64,000 nt of DNA, from the NCBI RefSeq assembly GCF_014199295.1, contig NZ_JACIJH010000011.1, positions 62,001 to 126,000 of the forward strand. Direction: 5' to 3'. Positions 47,100 to 54,881 of the stretch are shown here, in pieces (positions within the stretch are counted from its first letter, which is position 1; every line of letters starts with the position of its first letter). Below the pieces are notes generated by a model, which made no database searches, was not told the DNA's origin, and saw only the letters and a list, made by a program, of their open reading frames with translations. The DNA comes from Sphingopyxis panaciterrulae (GTDB taxonomy: Bacteria; Pseudomonadota; Alphaproteobacteria; Sphingomonadales; Sphingomonadaceae). The translations under genes were made by a program, and so were the position numbers.

Positions 47100-48029
47100 C
47101 TACGCCTTCAACCCGATCTCGCGCAGCCGCTCCTGCAGATATTCGTCGGCGGTGATCGGCTCGGGATAAAGGTCCGGATGCGCGGCATCGATGCAGCTTT
47201 CCAGCGTCCGAATCACATAATCCGACCGGAAATGCAGGAAAAAGGGCATCGAATAGCGCGCGACGCCCGCGCGGCCCGCATCGGGGTTGCGGACGCGGTG
47301 GGTGGTGGAGGGCAGGCGGCCGTTGGTCAGCCGCTGCAGCATGTCGCCGACATTGACCGCCATCGCGCCCGGCGGCGGCGACACCGGCAGCCAGCTTCCG
47401 TCCTTGTCGAGGATCTCCAGCCCCGCCTCCTCGGCGCCGAGCAGCAGGGTGATGGTGTTGATGTCCTCATGCGCCTCGGCACGGATGCCCTTGGCGGGCG
47501 CCGCGACCGGCGGATAGTGGAGCAGGCGCATCACGCTGTTGCCGTCCGCGACCGTGTCGTCGAAGAAATCGGAGGCCAGGCCCAGATAGCGGGCGATGCC
47601 CGACAGCAGCCGGCCGCCGACGCGGTCGAACGCGGCGAACAAGGTCTCGAAGGTGGCGCGAAAGCTCTCGACCTCGTCGGGCCAGACATTGTTCGGCTGC
47701 TGCGCGGCGAGCCTGTGGCCTGCGGGCAGGTTGCGGCCGACGTGCCAGAATTCCTTGAGATCGACCTCCTTCGCGCCCTTGGCGATCTCGGTCCCGAACG
47801 GCGTATAGCCGCGCGCGCCGCCGCCGCCAGGGATGTGATAGGCGCGCTTCGCCGCCTCGGGCAGCGCAAAGAATTGCTTCGCCTTGTCCCAGGCGCGCTC
47901 GATCAGCGCCGGGTCGATGCCATGATCCGTGATCATCGCGAAGCCGAAGCGCTCGAAGGAGGCGCCGAAATCCTGCGCGAACCGGTCGGCTGGCAGGGAC
48001 ATGGAAATGACGGGAACGGCGGCGGTCAT
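47100..48029 (-). CDS. Isopenicillin N synthase-like 2OG-Fe(II) oxygenase
   Basis: 309 residues of the isopenicillin-N-synthase/flavonol-synthase-like oxygenase family. The N-terminal DIOX_N part has RFGFAMITDHGID. The iron ligands are His and Asp in AHEDINTITLLLG and a distal His in STTHRVRNP, with the RYSMPFFLHF stretch providing the Arg-x-Ser 2-oxoglutarate contact. Bacterial members oxidise small molecules of unknown kind. The ATG at 48029 (MTAAVPVISM) is chosen; one 15 bases upstream is possible. It is divergent from the EVE gene. Confidence 0.87.
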   Translation of the reverse strand: MTAAVPVISMSLPADRFAQDFGASFERFGFAMITDHGIDPALIERAWDKAKQFFALPEAAKRAYHIPGGGGARGYTPFGTEIAKGAKEVDLKEFWHVGRNLPAGHRLAAQQPNNVWPDEVESFRATFETLFAAFDRVGGRLLSGIARYLGLASDFFDDTVADGNSVMRLLHYPPVAAPAKGIRAEAHEDINTITLLLGAEEAGLEILDKDGSWLPVSPPPGAMAVNVGDMLQRLTNGRLPSTTHRVRNPDAGRAGVARYSMPFFLHFRSDYVIRTLESCIDAAHPDLYPEPITADEYLQERLREIGLKA

Positions 48030-48165
48030 GCGATCAGAATCCATTCTGAAAAGGGGCGGCGCCCGCACGGGGCGCATCATGACTCGCGATCTAGGCGCTG
48101 CGGCGCGCCGGTAAAAGGGGAAAAAGGCGGTTTCCCCTTCGCTGCGGCTCGGCTAGGTGCGGGCC

Positions 48166-48591
48166 ATGGCAAAGCAATATTGGCTGATGAAATCCGAACC
48201 CGACGTTTATGGCTGGGACAATCTGGTCCAGGACGGCAGCGGCATCTGGGACGGCGTGCGCAATCACAGCGCAAAGCTCAACATGCAGGCGATGCAGGTC
48301 GGCGACGAGGCGCTTTTCTATCACAGCAATATCGGCAAGGAATGCGTCGGGATCATGAAGATCACCGAAGCCGCCTTCCCCGATCCGACCGCGGAAGAGG
48401 GTTCGCCCTGGGTCGTGGTGCGGGTCGAGCCGGGGCGCGCGCTCGCGCATCCGGTCACGCTCAAGGCGATCAAGGCCGACCCCAAGCTTGCCGACATGGA
48501 CCTCGTCCGGCTGTCGCGCCTGTCGGTCGGGCGCGTCACCCCCGACGAGTGGAAGCATATCCTGAAGAGGTCGGAACAGCCCGAGGGCTGA
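48166..48591 (+). CDS. EVE domain protein
   Basis: 141-residue single-domain protein, MAKQYWLMKSEPDVYGWDNL at the start and VGDEALFYHSNIGKECVGIM in the middle, typical of EVE (thymocyte nuclear protein 1-like) proteins. EVE domains have a PUA-like fold that can recognise modified bases in DNA or RNA. In bacteria this stand-alone form is widespread and its biological role is not settled. No restriction or modification genes lie beside it. The GTG at 48157 is an alternative start. It converges on the PilZ gene with no gap. Confidence 0.9.
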   Translation: MAKQYWLMKSEPDVYGWDNLVQDGSGIWDGVRNHSAKLNMQAMQVGDEALFYHSNIGKECVGIMKITEAAFPDPTAEEGSPWVVVRVEPGRALAHPVTLKAIKADPKLADMDLVRLSRLSVGRVTPDEWKHILKRSEQPEG

Positions 48592-48918
48592 TTATCGGCC
48601 CAGCGTCGCCTGCAAGTGGCTCGCGACCGAAGGATGCAGCGGCTCGACGAATTCGCAGCCGTAATTGTCGCCCTCGGCGCGCCGCACGATCGCCTCGCGG
48701 GGCTGCAGGCCGGGCAGGCTGACCCAGATGCGCTTGCCGACCGCTTGCCGCGAAAAGGTGAACATTCGAAAGCCGCTCGACGACAGGTCGAACAACTCGG
48801 CGTCGAACGGATTCTGCCCCGCCTCGCGAAAGCGCGCGCGGCCATCGACCGACGCGCGCTGCGCCCGGCGGGCGTTGGCGCCCGCGGAGGGGATGGTGAA
48901 GGCGTTGCTACCCGGCAC
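48592..48918 (-). CDS. PilZ domain protein (small)
   Basis: 108 residues. The c-di-GMP-binding PilZ motifs are RRAQRASVDGRARF (RxxxR) and DLSSSGFRMF (D/N-x-S-x-x-G). It may be an effector of the second messenger made by proteins such as the GGDEF-EAL protein in this window. It starts with GTG and directly abuts the end of the EVE gene, convergent. Confidence 0.83.
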   Translation of the reverse strand: MPGSNAFTIPSAGANARRAQRASVDGRARFREAGQNPFDAELFDLSSSGFRMFTFSRQAVGKRIWVSLPGLQPREAIVRRAEGDNYGCEFVEPLHPSVASHLQATLGR

Positions 48919-49013
48919 GACTCGTCATTCCTCGATCTGAACCCGCTGTCCTGCCGACCGGTCTACCCGCCGATGGTTACCGCAATGTCAAAGCCGATGG
49001 TGAAAGGAGGGGG

Positions 49014-49598
49014 TTAAGGCGGCGTTGGCCCCAATTCCATCAGATGGCCGGGATAGGCGGCCACCAGCCGGGCGGCGTCGCGCCACTCGGCAGTCAGCCA
49101 GCGATCCTGGTCCTCGGGATGCAGGATGACCGGCATCGTCGCGGCCCCATGGCGTTCGAGCAGCCCGTTCGGCTCGGTCGTGAGCAGCGCGAAGCTCGGC
49201 CACTCCTCACCCTGACGGTGAATTCCGACGAAGGCGAAGATCGGCTGGCCGGGCAGCGATGCCCAATATTGCCGCCTTGCCCCCGCCGCCCCCGACCAGA
49301 GCGCGAAGCTGGTTGCGGGAACCAGGCAGCGCAGTTCGGCATGGCGCAGCGTGCCGATCCAAAAGGGGCTGGCGAGGTTGCGGACGGTGGTGATGGGCTG
49401 CGTGCCGCGCGGCGGCGGCGGCACGCCCCACAGCTTCGGGCGCAGATAACGCCGCGTTCCGCCGCGCCCGTCGCCGACGATCACGGGCGCCGGACGCCCC
49501 GGTGCGACATAATCGCCCCGCCACGGGTCGTCGCCGGCCTCCGCCCCCAGCGCCGCCGCGACGGCGGCGGCTGGCGCGTCGAGGCGATAGAGGTTCAA
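49014..49598 (-). CDS. SRAP-family (HMCES/YedK-like) protein lacking its catalytic cysteine
   Basis: 194 residues clearly related to SOS-response-associated peptidase (SRAP) proteins, which bind abasic sites in single-stranded DNA and form a covalent link through Cys2. Here the start reads MNLYRLDA instead of MCGRY, so the cysteine is missing. The Asn of the usual NARxE motif appears as ITTVRN, and the Glu of the GFYEW loop as SFALW. LRCLVPATSFALWSGA, PIFAFVGIH and MPVILHPED align well, and a His in HGAATMPVIL remains. It begins with TTG five bases after the arfB stop. The protein may be a structural or binding-only paralogue. Confidence 0.75.
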   Translation of the reverse strand: MNLYRLDAPAAAVAAALGAEAGDDPWRGDYVAPGRPAPVIVGDGRGGTRRYLRPKLWGVPPPPRGTQPITTVRNLASPFWIGTLRHAELRCLVPATSFALWSGAAGARRQYWASLPGQPIFAFVGIHRQGEEWPSFALLTTEPNGLLERHGAATMPVILHPEDQDRWLTAEWRDAARLVAAYPGHLMELGPTPP

Positions 49599-49602
49599 GG
49601 CG

Positions 49603-50004
49603 TCAGTCCGTCGGGCGGACGCGGCCGCGCGTCGCCTTGATCGCGCTGCGCGCCTTCTTGCCCTCGACGCGGCGCGCCTTGGCCGCCTTGCTCGGCCTGG
49701 TCTTGATCCGCCGCTCGGGACGCTTCAGCGCCTCGTCGATCAGGTCCGACAGGCGCGCCCGCGCGTCGGCGCGGTTCGCTTCCTGGGTGCGGAAACGGCG
49801 CGCGAGGATGACCAGTTCGCCGTCGGCGGTCATGCGGCTGCCGGCGAGCGCCTTCAGCCGCCGCCAGGCGTCGGGCGGCAGGCCGAGCGCGAAGGCATCG
49901 ACGCGAAGCTGACAGGCGGTGGCGACCTTGTTGACATTCTGGCCGCCCGGCCCCGAGCCGGCGAGGAAGCGTTCCGAAATCGCGCTTTCGGGAATCTCAG
50001 CCAC
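49603..50004 (-). CDS. arfB: Alternative ribosome-rescue factor ArfB (peptidyl-tRNA hydrolase)
   Basis: 133 residues. The GGQ catalytic motif is present in FLAGSGPGGQNVNKVATACQ, and the basic C-terminal tail (RRIKTRPSKAAKARRVEGKK, then RSAIKATRGRVR) is the part that enters the mRNA channel of stalled ribosomes. ArfB frees peptides from non-stop complexes. The GTG at 50004 gives the usual start (VAEIPESAISERF) and overlaps the stop of the rluA-type gene by eight bases. Downstream is the SRAP paralogue. Confidence 0.92.
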   Translation of the reverse strand: MAEIPESAISERFLAGSGPGGQNVNKVATACQLRVDAFALGLPPDAWRRLKALAGSRMTADGELVILARRFRTQEANRADARARLSDLIDEALKRPERRIKTRPSKAAKARRVEGKKARSAIKATRGRVRPTD

Positions 50005-50680
50005 GGGTCGGCTCCGCACCCTCCGGCGCCGCGAACCCCAGCGCGGCGAAGCGGTCGGGGAAGGGCGCCTCGGCGACGACCGGCGGCTTGACGTCACGCG
50101 CCACGACCAGCCGTTCGGCGTGGAGCAGGGTACGATCCTTCGCGCCACCGCGGCCGTAAACCGGATCGCCGGCGATCGGAAAGCCAAGTCCCTCGAGCGC
50201 GTGGACGCGGAGCTGATGCGTGCGGCCGGTCTCGGGCCGGAAACGCAGCAGGCTGCGGCTTCCGATCACCGCGAGCTTTTCCCAGTGCGACACCGACGGC
50301 TTGCCTTTCGGGTCGCCGATCATGCGCCAGCCGGTCTCGGCGGTCGACACCTTGGCGAGCGGCAGGTCGATCGTGCCCGCGTCGCCATCGGGAATGCCGT
50401 CGAGGATCGCGAGATAGCGCTTCTCGATCTCGCGCCCCTCGAACGCCCGGGTGAAGCGGCCGTGCGCCTTCGGATTGCGCGCGAGCAGCAGACAGCCCGA
50501 GGTGTCACGGTCGAGCCGATGCACGGGAAGCGGCCAGCGCTTGAAACCGAAACGCAGGCTGTCGAGATGATTCTCGAGGCTCAGGCTGCCGTCGCGCGGC
50601 GGATCGACCGGCAGGCCATCGGGCTTGTCGATGACGAGGGCCTCGCCATCGAGGAACAGGACACGGTCGGACAGAAGCAT
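49997..50680 (-). CDS. RNA pseudouridine synthase, RluA family
   Basis: 227-residue pseudouridine synthase without an S4 domain. The catalytic Asp lies in PVHRLDRDTSGCLLL, and RPETGRTHQLRVHALEGLGF is the conserved second motif. It isomerises uridine in rRNA or tRNA; which site cannot be told. The ATG at 50680 starts it (MLLSDRVLFLDGEA). It follows the dioxygenase gene by seven bases and overlaps arfB. All are read leftward. Confidence 0.91.
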   Translation of the reverse strand: MLLSDRVLFLDGEALVIDKPDGLPVDPPRDGSLSLENHLDSLRFGFKRWPLPVHRLDRDTSGCLLLARNPKAHGRFTRAFEGREIEKRYLAILDGIPDGDAGTIDLPLAKVSTAETGWRMIGDPKGKPSVSHWEKLAVIGSRSLLRFRPETGRTHQLRVHALEGLGFPIAGDPVYGRGGAKDRTLLHAERLVVARDVKPPVVAEAPFPDRFAALGFAAPEGAEPTRG

Positions 50681-50687
50681 CGCCGCG

Positions 50688-51506
50688 CTATAGGCGGCCC
50701 GCTTCCTCGCCGAAAGCGTAAACGTCCATTGCGAGCACGGCATAGGTGCTGCTGGCGTGCAGCCGCGCGGCGCGGAGCGGATCGCCGCCCGCGCCCATCG
50801 CGACGAACAGCGGCAGGATATGGTCGGGCGTCGGGTGATTGTCGCGCCCGTGCGGCGCGCGCTCGATGGCGTGAAGAATATCGTCGACCGCGCCCGCGGC
50901 CATGCGATCGGCGATCCAGTCGGTGAAGTCGCTCACCCACGCGGGCGCGGGGGCGTCGATCGCCGGGCGGGTCGTGAAATAGGCGCGCAGATTATGGGTG
51001 ATGCTGCCCGACCCGACGATCAGCACGCCGTCGTCGCGCAGCGGCGCGAGCGCTTGTCCGAGCGCATGATGCCATTCGGGCGAGGCGCCCGAGGCAATCG
51101 AAAGCTGGACGACCGGAATATCGGCCTCGGGATAGATCAGCGACAGTGGCACCCAGGCGCCATGATCGAGCCCGCGTTCCGGATCGGCGATGACGGAAAG
51201 TCCGTGCTGCGCGAGCAGGTCGACGACGCGCTGTGCCAGCGCCGGATCGCCCGGTGCGGGATAGCGCATCGCGAAGAGTTCGTCGGGGAAGCCACCGAAA
51301 TCATGGATCGTCGGAGGATGGGGCGACGCGGTAACCGTCGCGCGGCCGCCTCCATGCGCGGCGTCGTGATGCGCCGACACGACCAGGATGGCGCGCGGGC
51401 GCGGCAGGCGGGTGCCCAGCCCGGCGAAGAAATTCCGCGCCGGACTGGGTTCGAGCGCCATCATCGGCGAGCCATGCGAAAGGAACAAGCTCGGAAGACG
51501 GCGCAT
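50688..51506 (-). CDS. DODA-type extradiol dioxygenase (LigB/YgiD-like)
   Basis: 272-residue class III extradiol ring-cleavage dioxygenase. The iron ligands are expected at LSHGSPM (His11) and SAHHDAA (His), with further conserved His residues at LDHGAWVPL and GSGSITHNLRAYF. The family includes YgiD and plant DOPA 4,5-dioxygenase and opens catechol-type rings. It follows wrbA by four bases in a leftward operon headed by a pirin gene, which supports catechol/quinone chemistry. Confidence 0.9.
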   Translation of the reverse strand: MRRLPSLFLSHGSPMMALEPSPARNFFAGLGTRLPRPRAILVVSAHHDAAHGGGRATVTASPHPPTIHDFGGFPDELFAMRYPAPGDPALAQRVVDLLAQHGLSVIADPERGLDHGAWVPLSLIYPEADIPVVQLSIASGASPEWHHALGQALAPLRDDGVLIVGSGSITHNLRAYFTTRPAIDAPAPAWVSDFTDWIADRMAAGAVDDILHAIERAPHGRDNHPTPDHILPLFVAMGAGGDPLRAARLHASSTYAVLAMDVYAFGEEAGRL

Positions 51507-51510
51507 CGGA

Positions 51511-52113
51511 TCAGGCCGTCAGCTTCGCCGCGGTCCGCGCGACGCGTTCGCCCAGATAACGCGCGCCGCCCAGATCGGCTTCGCTCGGCTGGCGCGAGCC
51601 GTCGCCGTTCGCGATCGTCGTCGCGCCATAGGGCGCGCCGCCCTTCACTTCGTCGACGCCCATCTGGCCGGCATAGCCATAATCGAGGCCGACGATCGTC
51701 AGGCCGAAATGAAGCAGGTTGGTCAGGATGCTGAACAGCGTCGTTTCCTGCCCGCCGTGCTGGGTGGCGGAGGAAGTGAAGGCCGCGCCGACCTTGCCGG
51801 TCAGCTTGCCTTGTGCCCAGACGCCGCCCGCGGTGTCCCAGAAGCTCGCCATCTGGCTCGCCATGCGGCCGAAGCGCGTCGGGGTGCCGACGACGATGGC
51901 GTCGTAAGCGGCCATTTCATTGGGGTCGCTCAGCAGCGGATGCGCTGTATCAGTCTTGAAGCCGGCGGCCCGGACCACCGTCTCGGGCGCGGTTTCGGCG
52001 ACGCGGCGGATGTCGACCTCGGCGCCCGCGGCGCGCGCGCCTTCGGCCACCGCATCGGCCATCTGCTCGATATGGCCATAGCTCGAATAATAGAGAACCA
52101 GCACTTTCGTCAT
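51511..52113 (-). CDS. wrbA: NAD(P)H:quinone oxidoreductase, type IV
   Basis: 200-residue flavodoxin-like Wrb[21 protein letters not shown] binds FMN phosphate, [20 protein letters not shown] the isoalloxazine, and [20 protein letters not shown] is the diagnostic stretch. It reduces quinones by two electrons, avoiding semiquinone radicals. The ATG at 52113 (eight bases after an AAAGGAC) is preferred to one six bases upstream. It lies between pirin and the dioxygenase. Confidence 0.94.
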   Translation of the reverse strand: MTKVLVLYYSSYGHIEQMADAVAEGARAAGAEVDIRRVAETAPETVVRAAGFKTDTAHPLLSDPNEMAAYDAIVVGTPTRFGRMASQMASFWDTAGGVWAQGKLTGKVGAAFTSSATQHGGQETTLFSILTNLLHFGLTIVGLDYGYAGQMGVDEVKGGAPYGATTIANGDGSRQPSEADLGGARYLGERVARTAAKLTA

Positions 52114-52140
52114 TATCATCGTCCTTTCGTCGTCGAAAAC

Positions 52141-52218
52141 GGGGTGGGCCGCCGCCGCAAGGGAGGGGGAAGGCGGCGGCCCGGGGATGCCCCTCCCCCT
52201 GGCGGGGGAGGGAGGGGG
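52141..52218. repeat. Palindromic GC-rich repeat between pirin and wrbA
   Basis: Two neighbouring hairpins: gggccgccgcc.../...ggcggcggccc and cccctccccc/gggggagggagg. It could cause partial termination between pirin and wrbA. It is grouped loosely with family G by its CT/GA-rich arms. Confidence 0.65.
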
Positions 52219-52914
52219 TCAGAGGCTGTCGACCAGCACCAGTTCGGCGTCGTCGAGTGCTTCGACCTCGATGCGGTCGACGTCGCGGATCGCGATGCCG
52301 TCGCGCGGGTCGGCGTCTTCGCCGTTGACGCGGATGCGGCCCCTGGCGGCGACCAGATAGGCGTGCCGTCCGGCGTCCAGGTCATAGGCGACGCGGTCGC
52401 CGGCCTGCACCGTCCCTGCCGCGACCCGGGCGTCGGCGCGGATCGGCAGCGCTTCATCGCCCGCGATGCCGCTGGCCAGCGTCACGAATCGGCCCGACCG
52501 GTCGGCCTTCGGAAATTCGCGCTGGCCCCAGCCGGGGTTGCCGCCGGCGCGATCGGGCAGAATCCAGATCTGGAACAGCGTCGTCTCCTCGTCCTCGAGG
52601 TTGAACTCGCTGTGCGTCACGCCGGTGCCCGCGCTCATCACCTGGACGTCGCCCGCCGCGGTGCGGCCGCTGTTGCCCATCGAGTCGCGATGGCTGATCG
52701 CGCCGGTGCGGACATAGGTGATGATTTCCATGTCGCGGTGCGGATGCGGCGGAAAGCCGGACTGCGCCGCGATGACGTCGTCGTTCCAGACGCGCAGCGC
52801 GCCCCAGCCCATGCGATCGGGGTCGTGATAGTTGGCGAAGGAGAAATGGTGGCGGGCGTCGAGCCAACCATGGTCGGCGTGGCCCAGGCTGTCGAATTTG
52901 CGGATGTCGATCAT
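52219..52914 (-). CDS. Pirin-family protein
   Basis: 231-residue bicupin. The metal site in the N-terminal cupin is PPHPHRDMEIITYV and GVTHSEFN (three His and one Glu). Bacterial pirins such as YhhW act as quercetin 2,3-dioxygenases or as redox-sensing partners. AAAGGAAAAGG precedes the ATG. Divergent from a LysR gene with a 128-base control region containing a GAAAC-N5-GTTTC palindrome. Upstream gene of the wrbA/dioxygenase group. Confidence 0.92.
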   Translation of the reverse strand: MIDIRKFDSLGHADHGWLDARHHFSFANYHDPDRMGWGALRVWNDDVIAAQSGFPPHPHRDMEIITYVRTGAISHRDSMGNSGRTAAGDVQVMSAGTGVTHSEFNLEDEETTLFQIWILPDRAGGNPGWGQREFPKADRSGRFVTLASGIAGDEALPIRADARVAAGTVQAGDRVAYDLDAGRHAYLVAARGRIRVNGEDADPRDGIAIRDVDRIEVEALDDAELVLVDSL

Positions 52915-53012
52915 GGCCTTTTCCTTTCATCGCCGCGGCGCCGAACATCGGGCTGCGGCCTTTGGTTGCAGCCAAGATAGCGATGGAGATTGTTTCTGAA
53001 ATAGCATAGATC

Positions 53013-53027
53013 GAAACCTATCGTTTC
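53013..53027. promoter_or_regulatory. Palindromic site in the pirin/LysR divergent region
   Basis: GAAAC-CTATC-GTTTC is a perfect five-base inverted repeat centred 23 bases before the LysR start. A further GTTTC (52992-52996) lies 17 bases to the left, in the direction of pirin. Both are in the only AT-rich part of the region. The spacing is right for a LysR dimer of dimers acting on both promoters. Confidence 0.5.
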
Positions 53028-53042
53028 CATTTACGAGGTTTC

Positions 53043-53969
53043 ATGGCGCTTCCCGATTATGAAGGCTGGGCTTGTTTCGTGGCCGTCGCCGACGGCGGCA
53101 GCTTCACCGCCGCCGCCCGGTCGCTTGGAATTTCAAAGGCAAGCGTTTCAAAGGCGGTGACGCGGCTCGAGGCGTCGCTCGGCATCACCTTGCTCCATCG
53201 CAGTTCGCGCGTCGTCACCGTGTCGACCGCGGGGGAAGGTCTGCTCGGCGAGGCGCGTGCAATGGTCGCCGCCGCCACCGCGGCGACCGAGGCAGCGCGC
53301 GGCGACCGGCTCGACCTTGCCGGCCCGATCCGGCTCGCGGCGCCGATGAGCTTCGGGATCAAGGTGCTCGGCGTCCCGCTCGCGGCGTTCATGGACCGGC
53401 ATCCGGCGGTCGAGATCGAGCTGACGCTCAGCGACGCGCGGCACGATCTGATCGCGGAAGGTTTCGACCTTGCGCTCCGTATCGCCAGCCTCGACGACAG
53501 CAGCCTGCTCGCGCGCACCATCGCGCCGGTCGCTTCGTCGGTCATCGCCAGCCCCGCCTATCTGGAGCGGCACGGCACGCCCCGCCATCCGCTCGATCTC
53601 GCGGGCCACCGGCTCGTCGGCTATGGCCATCGCGAGCGCGCCATGCCGCTACGCTTCCATCGCGAAGGCGAGGAGGCGACGATCGTTCCTGCCGGCCCGC
53701 TGTTCACCAACAATGGCGATGTGGTGATCCCGATGCTCGCCGCGGGCGGCGGCATCGCAGTGCTGCCCGACTTCATCGCCGAGGCGGAACTGGCCTCGGG
53801 CGCGCTCGTCCGCATCCTGATCGACTGGTCGCTGCCACAGGCCTTCTTCCACCTGCTTTCGCCGCCCTCGCGGCTCCGCCCGGCACGGGTGCGCGCGCTT
53901 TCGGACCATCTGGCGCAGGTGCTGAAGGTGAGCTGCATGGGACGCGACTCGGGGATTCCCGCGGGTTAA
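53043..53969 (+). CDS. LysR-family transcriptional regulator
   Basis: 308 residues. The winged helix is clear: FVAVADGGSFTAAARSLGIS, then KASVSKAVTRLEASLG. The substrate domain begins near 90 (IRLAAPMSFGIKVLG, RHDLIAEGFDLALRIA), of the type often found beside pirin and wrbA genes. It is likely to sense a quinone or aromatic compound and switch on the divergent pirin-wrbA operon. Its 3' end carries two GANTC sites, and the stop codon overlaps the CtrA box of the ctrA promoter. Confidence 0.88.
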   Translation: MALPDYEGWACFVAVADGGSFTAAARSLGISKASVSKAVTRLEASLGITLLHRSSRVVTVSTAGEGLLGEARAMVAAATAATEAARGDRLDLAGPIRLAAPMSFGIKVLGVPLAAFMDRHPAVEIELTLSDARHDLIAEGFDLALRIASLDDSSLLARTIAPVASSVIASPAYLERHGTPRHPLDLAGHRLVGYGHRERAMPLRFHREGEEATIVPAGPLFTNNGDVVIPMLAAGGGIAVLPDFIAEAELASGALVRILIDWSLPQAFFHLLSPPSRLRPARVRALSDHLAQVLKVSCMGRDSGIPAG

Positions 53970-53980
53970 ATCAAAATTAA
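53946..53980. promoter_or_regulatory. ctrA control region: CtrA box and two GANTC methylation sites
   Basis: An exact TTAA-N7-TTAA (53966-53980), followed by CC, matches the CtrA consensus and lies 129 bases before the ctrA start. Two GANTC sites, GACTC (53946-53950) and GATTC (53954-53958), are directly upstream. In Caulobacter, ctrA is autoregulated by CtrA and its P1 promoter is controlled by CcrM methylation of a GANTC site. The same elements appear here, partly inside the 3' end of the LysR gene. Confidence 0.8.
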
Positions 53981-54108
53981 CCTTTTCCCTTCATTGCTTT
54001 CATGGTTAATGTTCCGACAGTCCTGCAACAGGGGCCGTTCGGCGACATCCAGCGGAGGTCATGCGGACGGGTCGCGGGACCATCGTGGGAACAATCAAGG
54101 GGTGCCCA

Positions 54109-54816
54109 ATGCGCGTACTGCTGATCGAGGACGAGCCGACGACCGCGAAGGCGATCGACACGATGCTCACCACCGAGGGCTTCAACGTCTATACGACCGA
54201 TCTGGGCGAGGAAGGCCTCGATCTGGGCAAGCTCTATGATTACGACATCATCCTGCTCGACCTGAACCTGCCCGACATGCATGGTTACGATGTGCTGAAA
54301 AAGCTGCGCACCGCAAAGGTGCAGACGCCGGTGCTGATCCTGTCGGGCATTTCGGAAATGGATTCGAAGGTGCGTTCGTTCGGCTTCGGCGCCGACGATT
54401 ATGTCACCAAGCCGTTCCACCGCGACGAACTGGTCGCCCGCATCCATGCGGTCGTCCGCCGTTCGAAGGGCCACAGCCAGAGCGTCATCAAGACCGGCAA
54501 GCTTGCGGTCAATCTCGATACCAAGACGGTCGAGGTCGACGGCGTGCGCGTGCATCTGACCGGCAAGGAATATCAGATGCTCGAGCTGCTGAGCCTGCGC
54601 AAGGGCACGACGCTGACCAAGGAAATGTTCCTCAACCACCTTTACGGCGGGATGGACGAGCCCGAGCTGAAGATCATCGACGTCTTCATCTGCAAACTGC
54701 GCAAGAAGCTGGCGCTGGCCTGCGGCGGCGACAATTATATCGAGACGGTCTGGGGTCGCGGCTATGTGCTGCGCGATATCGACGAGGAAGGAAACGAGGT
54801 GCGCCGCGTCGCCTGA
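54109..54816 (+). CDS. ctrA: Cell-cycle master response regulator CtrA
   Basis: 235-residue OmpR-type response regulator. The receiver has phospho-acceptor Asp51 ([15 protein letters not shown]) and the conserved Lys101. The output domain has the segment [20 protein letters not shown], followed by [20 protein letters not shown], which is nearly invariant in CtrA across alphaproteobacteria. CtrA controls cell division, motility and, in Caulobacter, replication initiation. The ATG at 54109 is the standard start MRVLLIEDE. It is controlled by its own box upstream and is followed by a strong terminator. Confidence 0.98.
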   Translation: MRVLLIEDEPTTAKAIDTMLTTEGFNVYTTDLGEEGLDLGKLYDYDIILLDLNLPDMHGYDVLKKLRTAKVQTPVLILSGISEMDSKVRSFGFGADDYVTKPFHRDELVARIHAVVRRSKGHSQSVIKTGKLAVNLDTKTVEVDGVRVHLTGKEYQMLELLSLRKGTTLTKEMFLNHLYGGMDEPELKIIDVFICKLRKKLALACGGDNYIETVWGRGYVLRDIDEEGNEVRRVA

Positions 54817-54846
54817 CGCCGCGCGCACTTCTCTTTCTAAGGGGGA

Positions 54847-54874
54847 CCGGCGCGGAGCGATCCGCGCCGGTTTT
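54847..54874 (+). terminator. Intrinsic terminator of ctrA
   Basis: Perfect ten-base stem CCGGCGCGGA/TCCGCGCCGG with a GCGA tetraloop, then TTTT. It starts 30 bases after the ctrA stop and ends 7 bases before the end of the convergent PilZ gene. Confidence 0.88.
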
Positions 54875-54881
54875 CCATGGG

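Noticed and set aside
48166..48591. EVE gene as part of a phage-defence or modification-dependent restriction system
   Set aside because: It is the common stand-alone form with housekeeping neighbours; no nuclease, McrB-like ATPase or methyltransferase gene is adjacent.
54061..54108. Longer CtrA start ([14 protein letters not shown])
   Set aside because: CtrA proteins begin MRVLLIEDE; the upstream codons are not conserved with the family.
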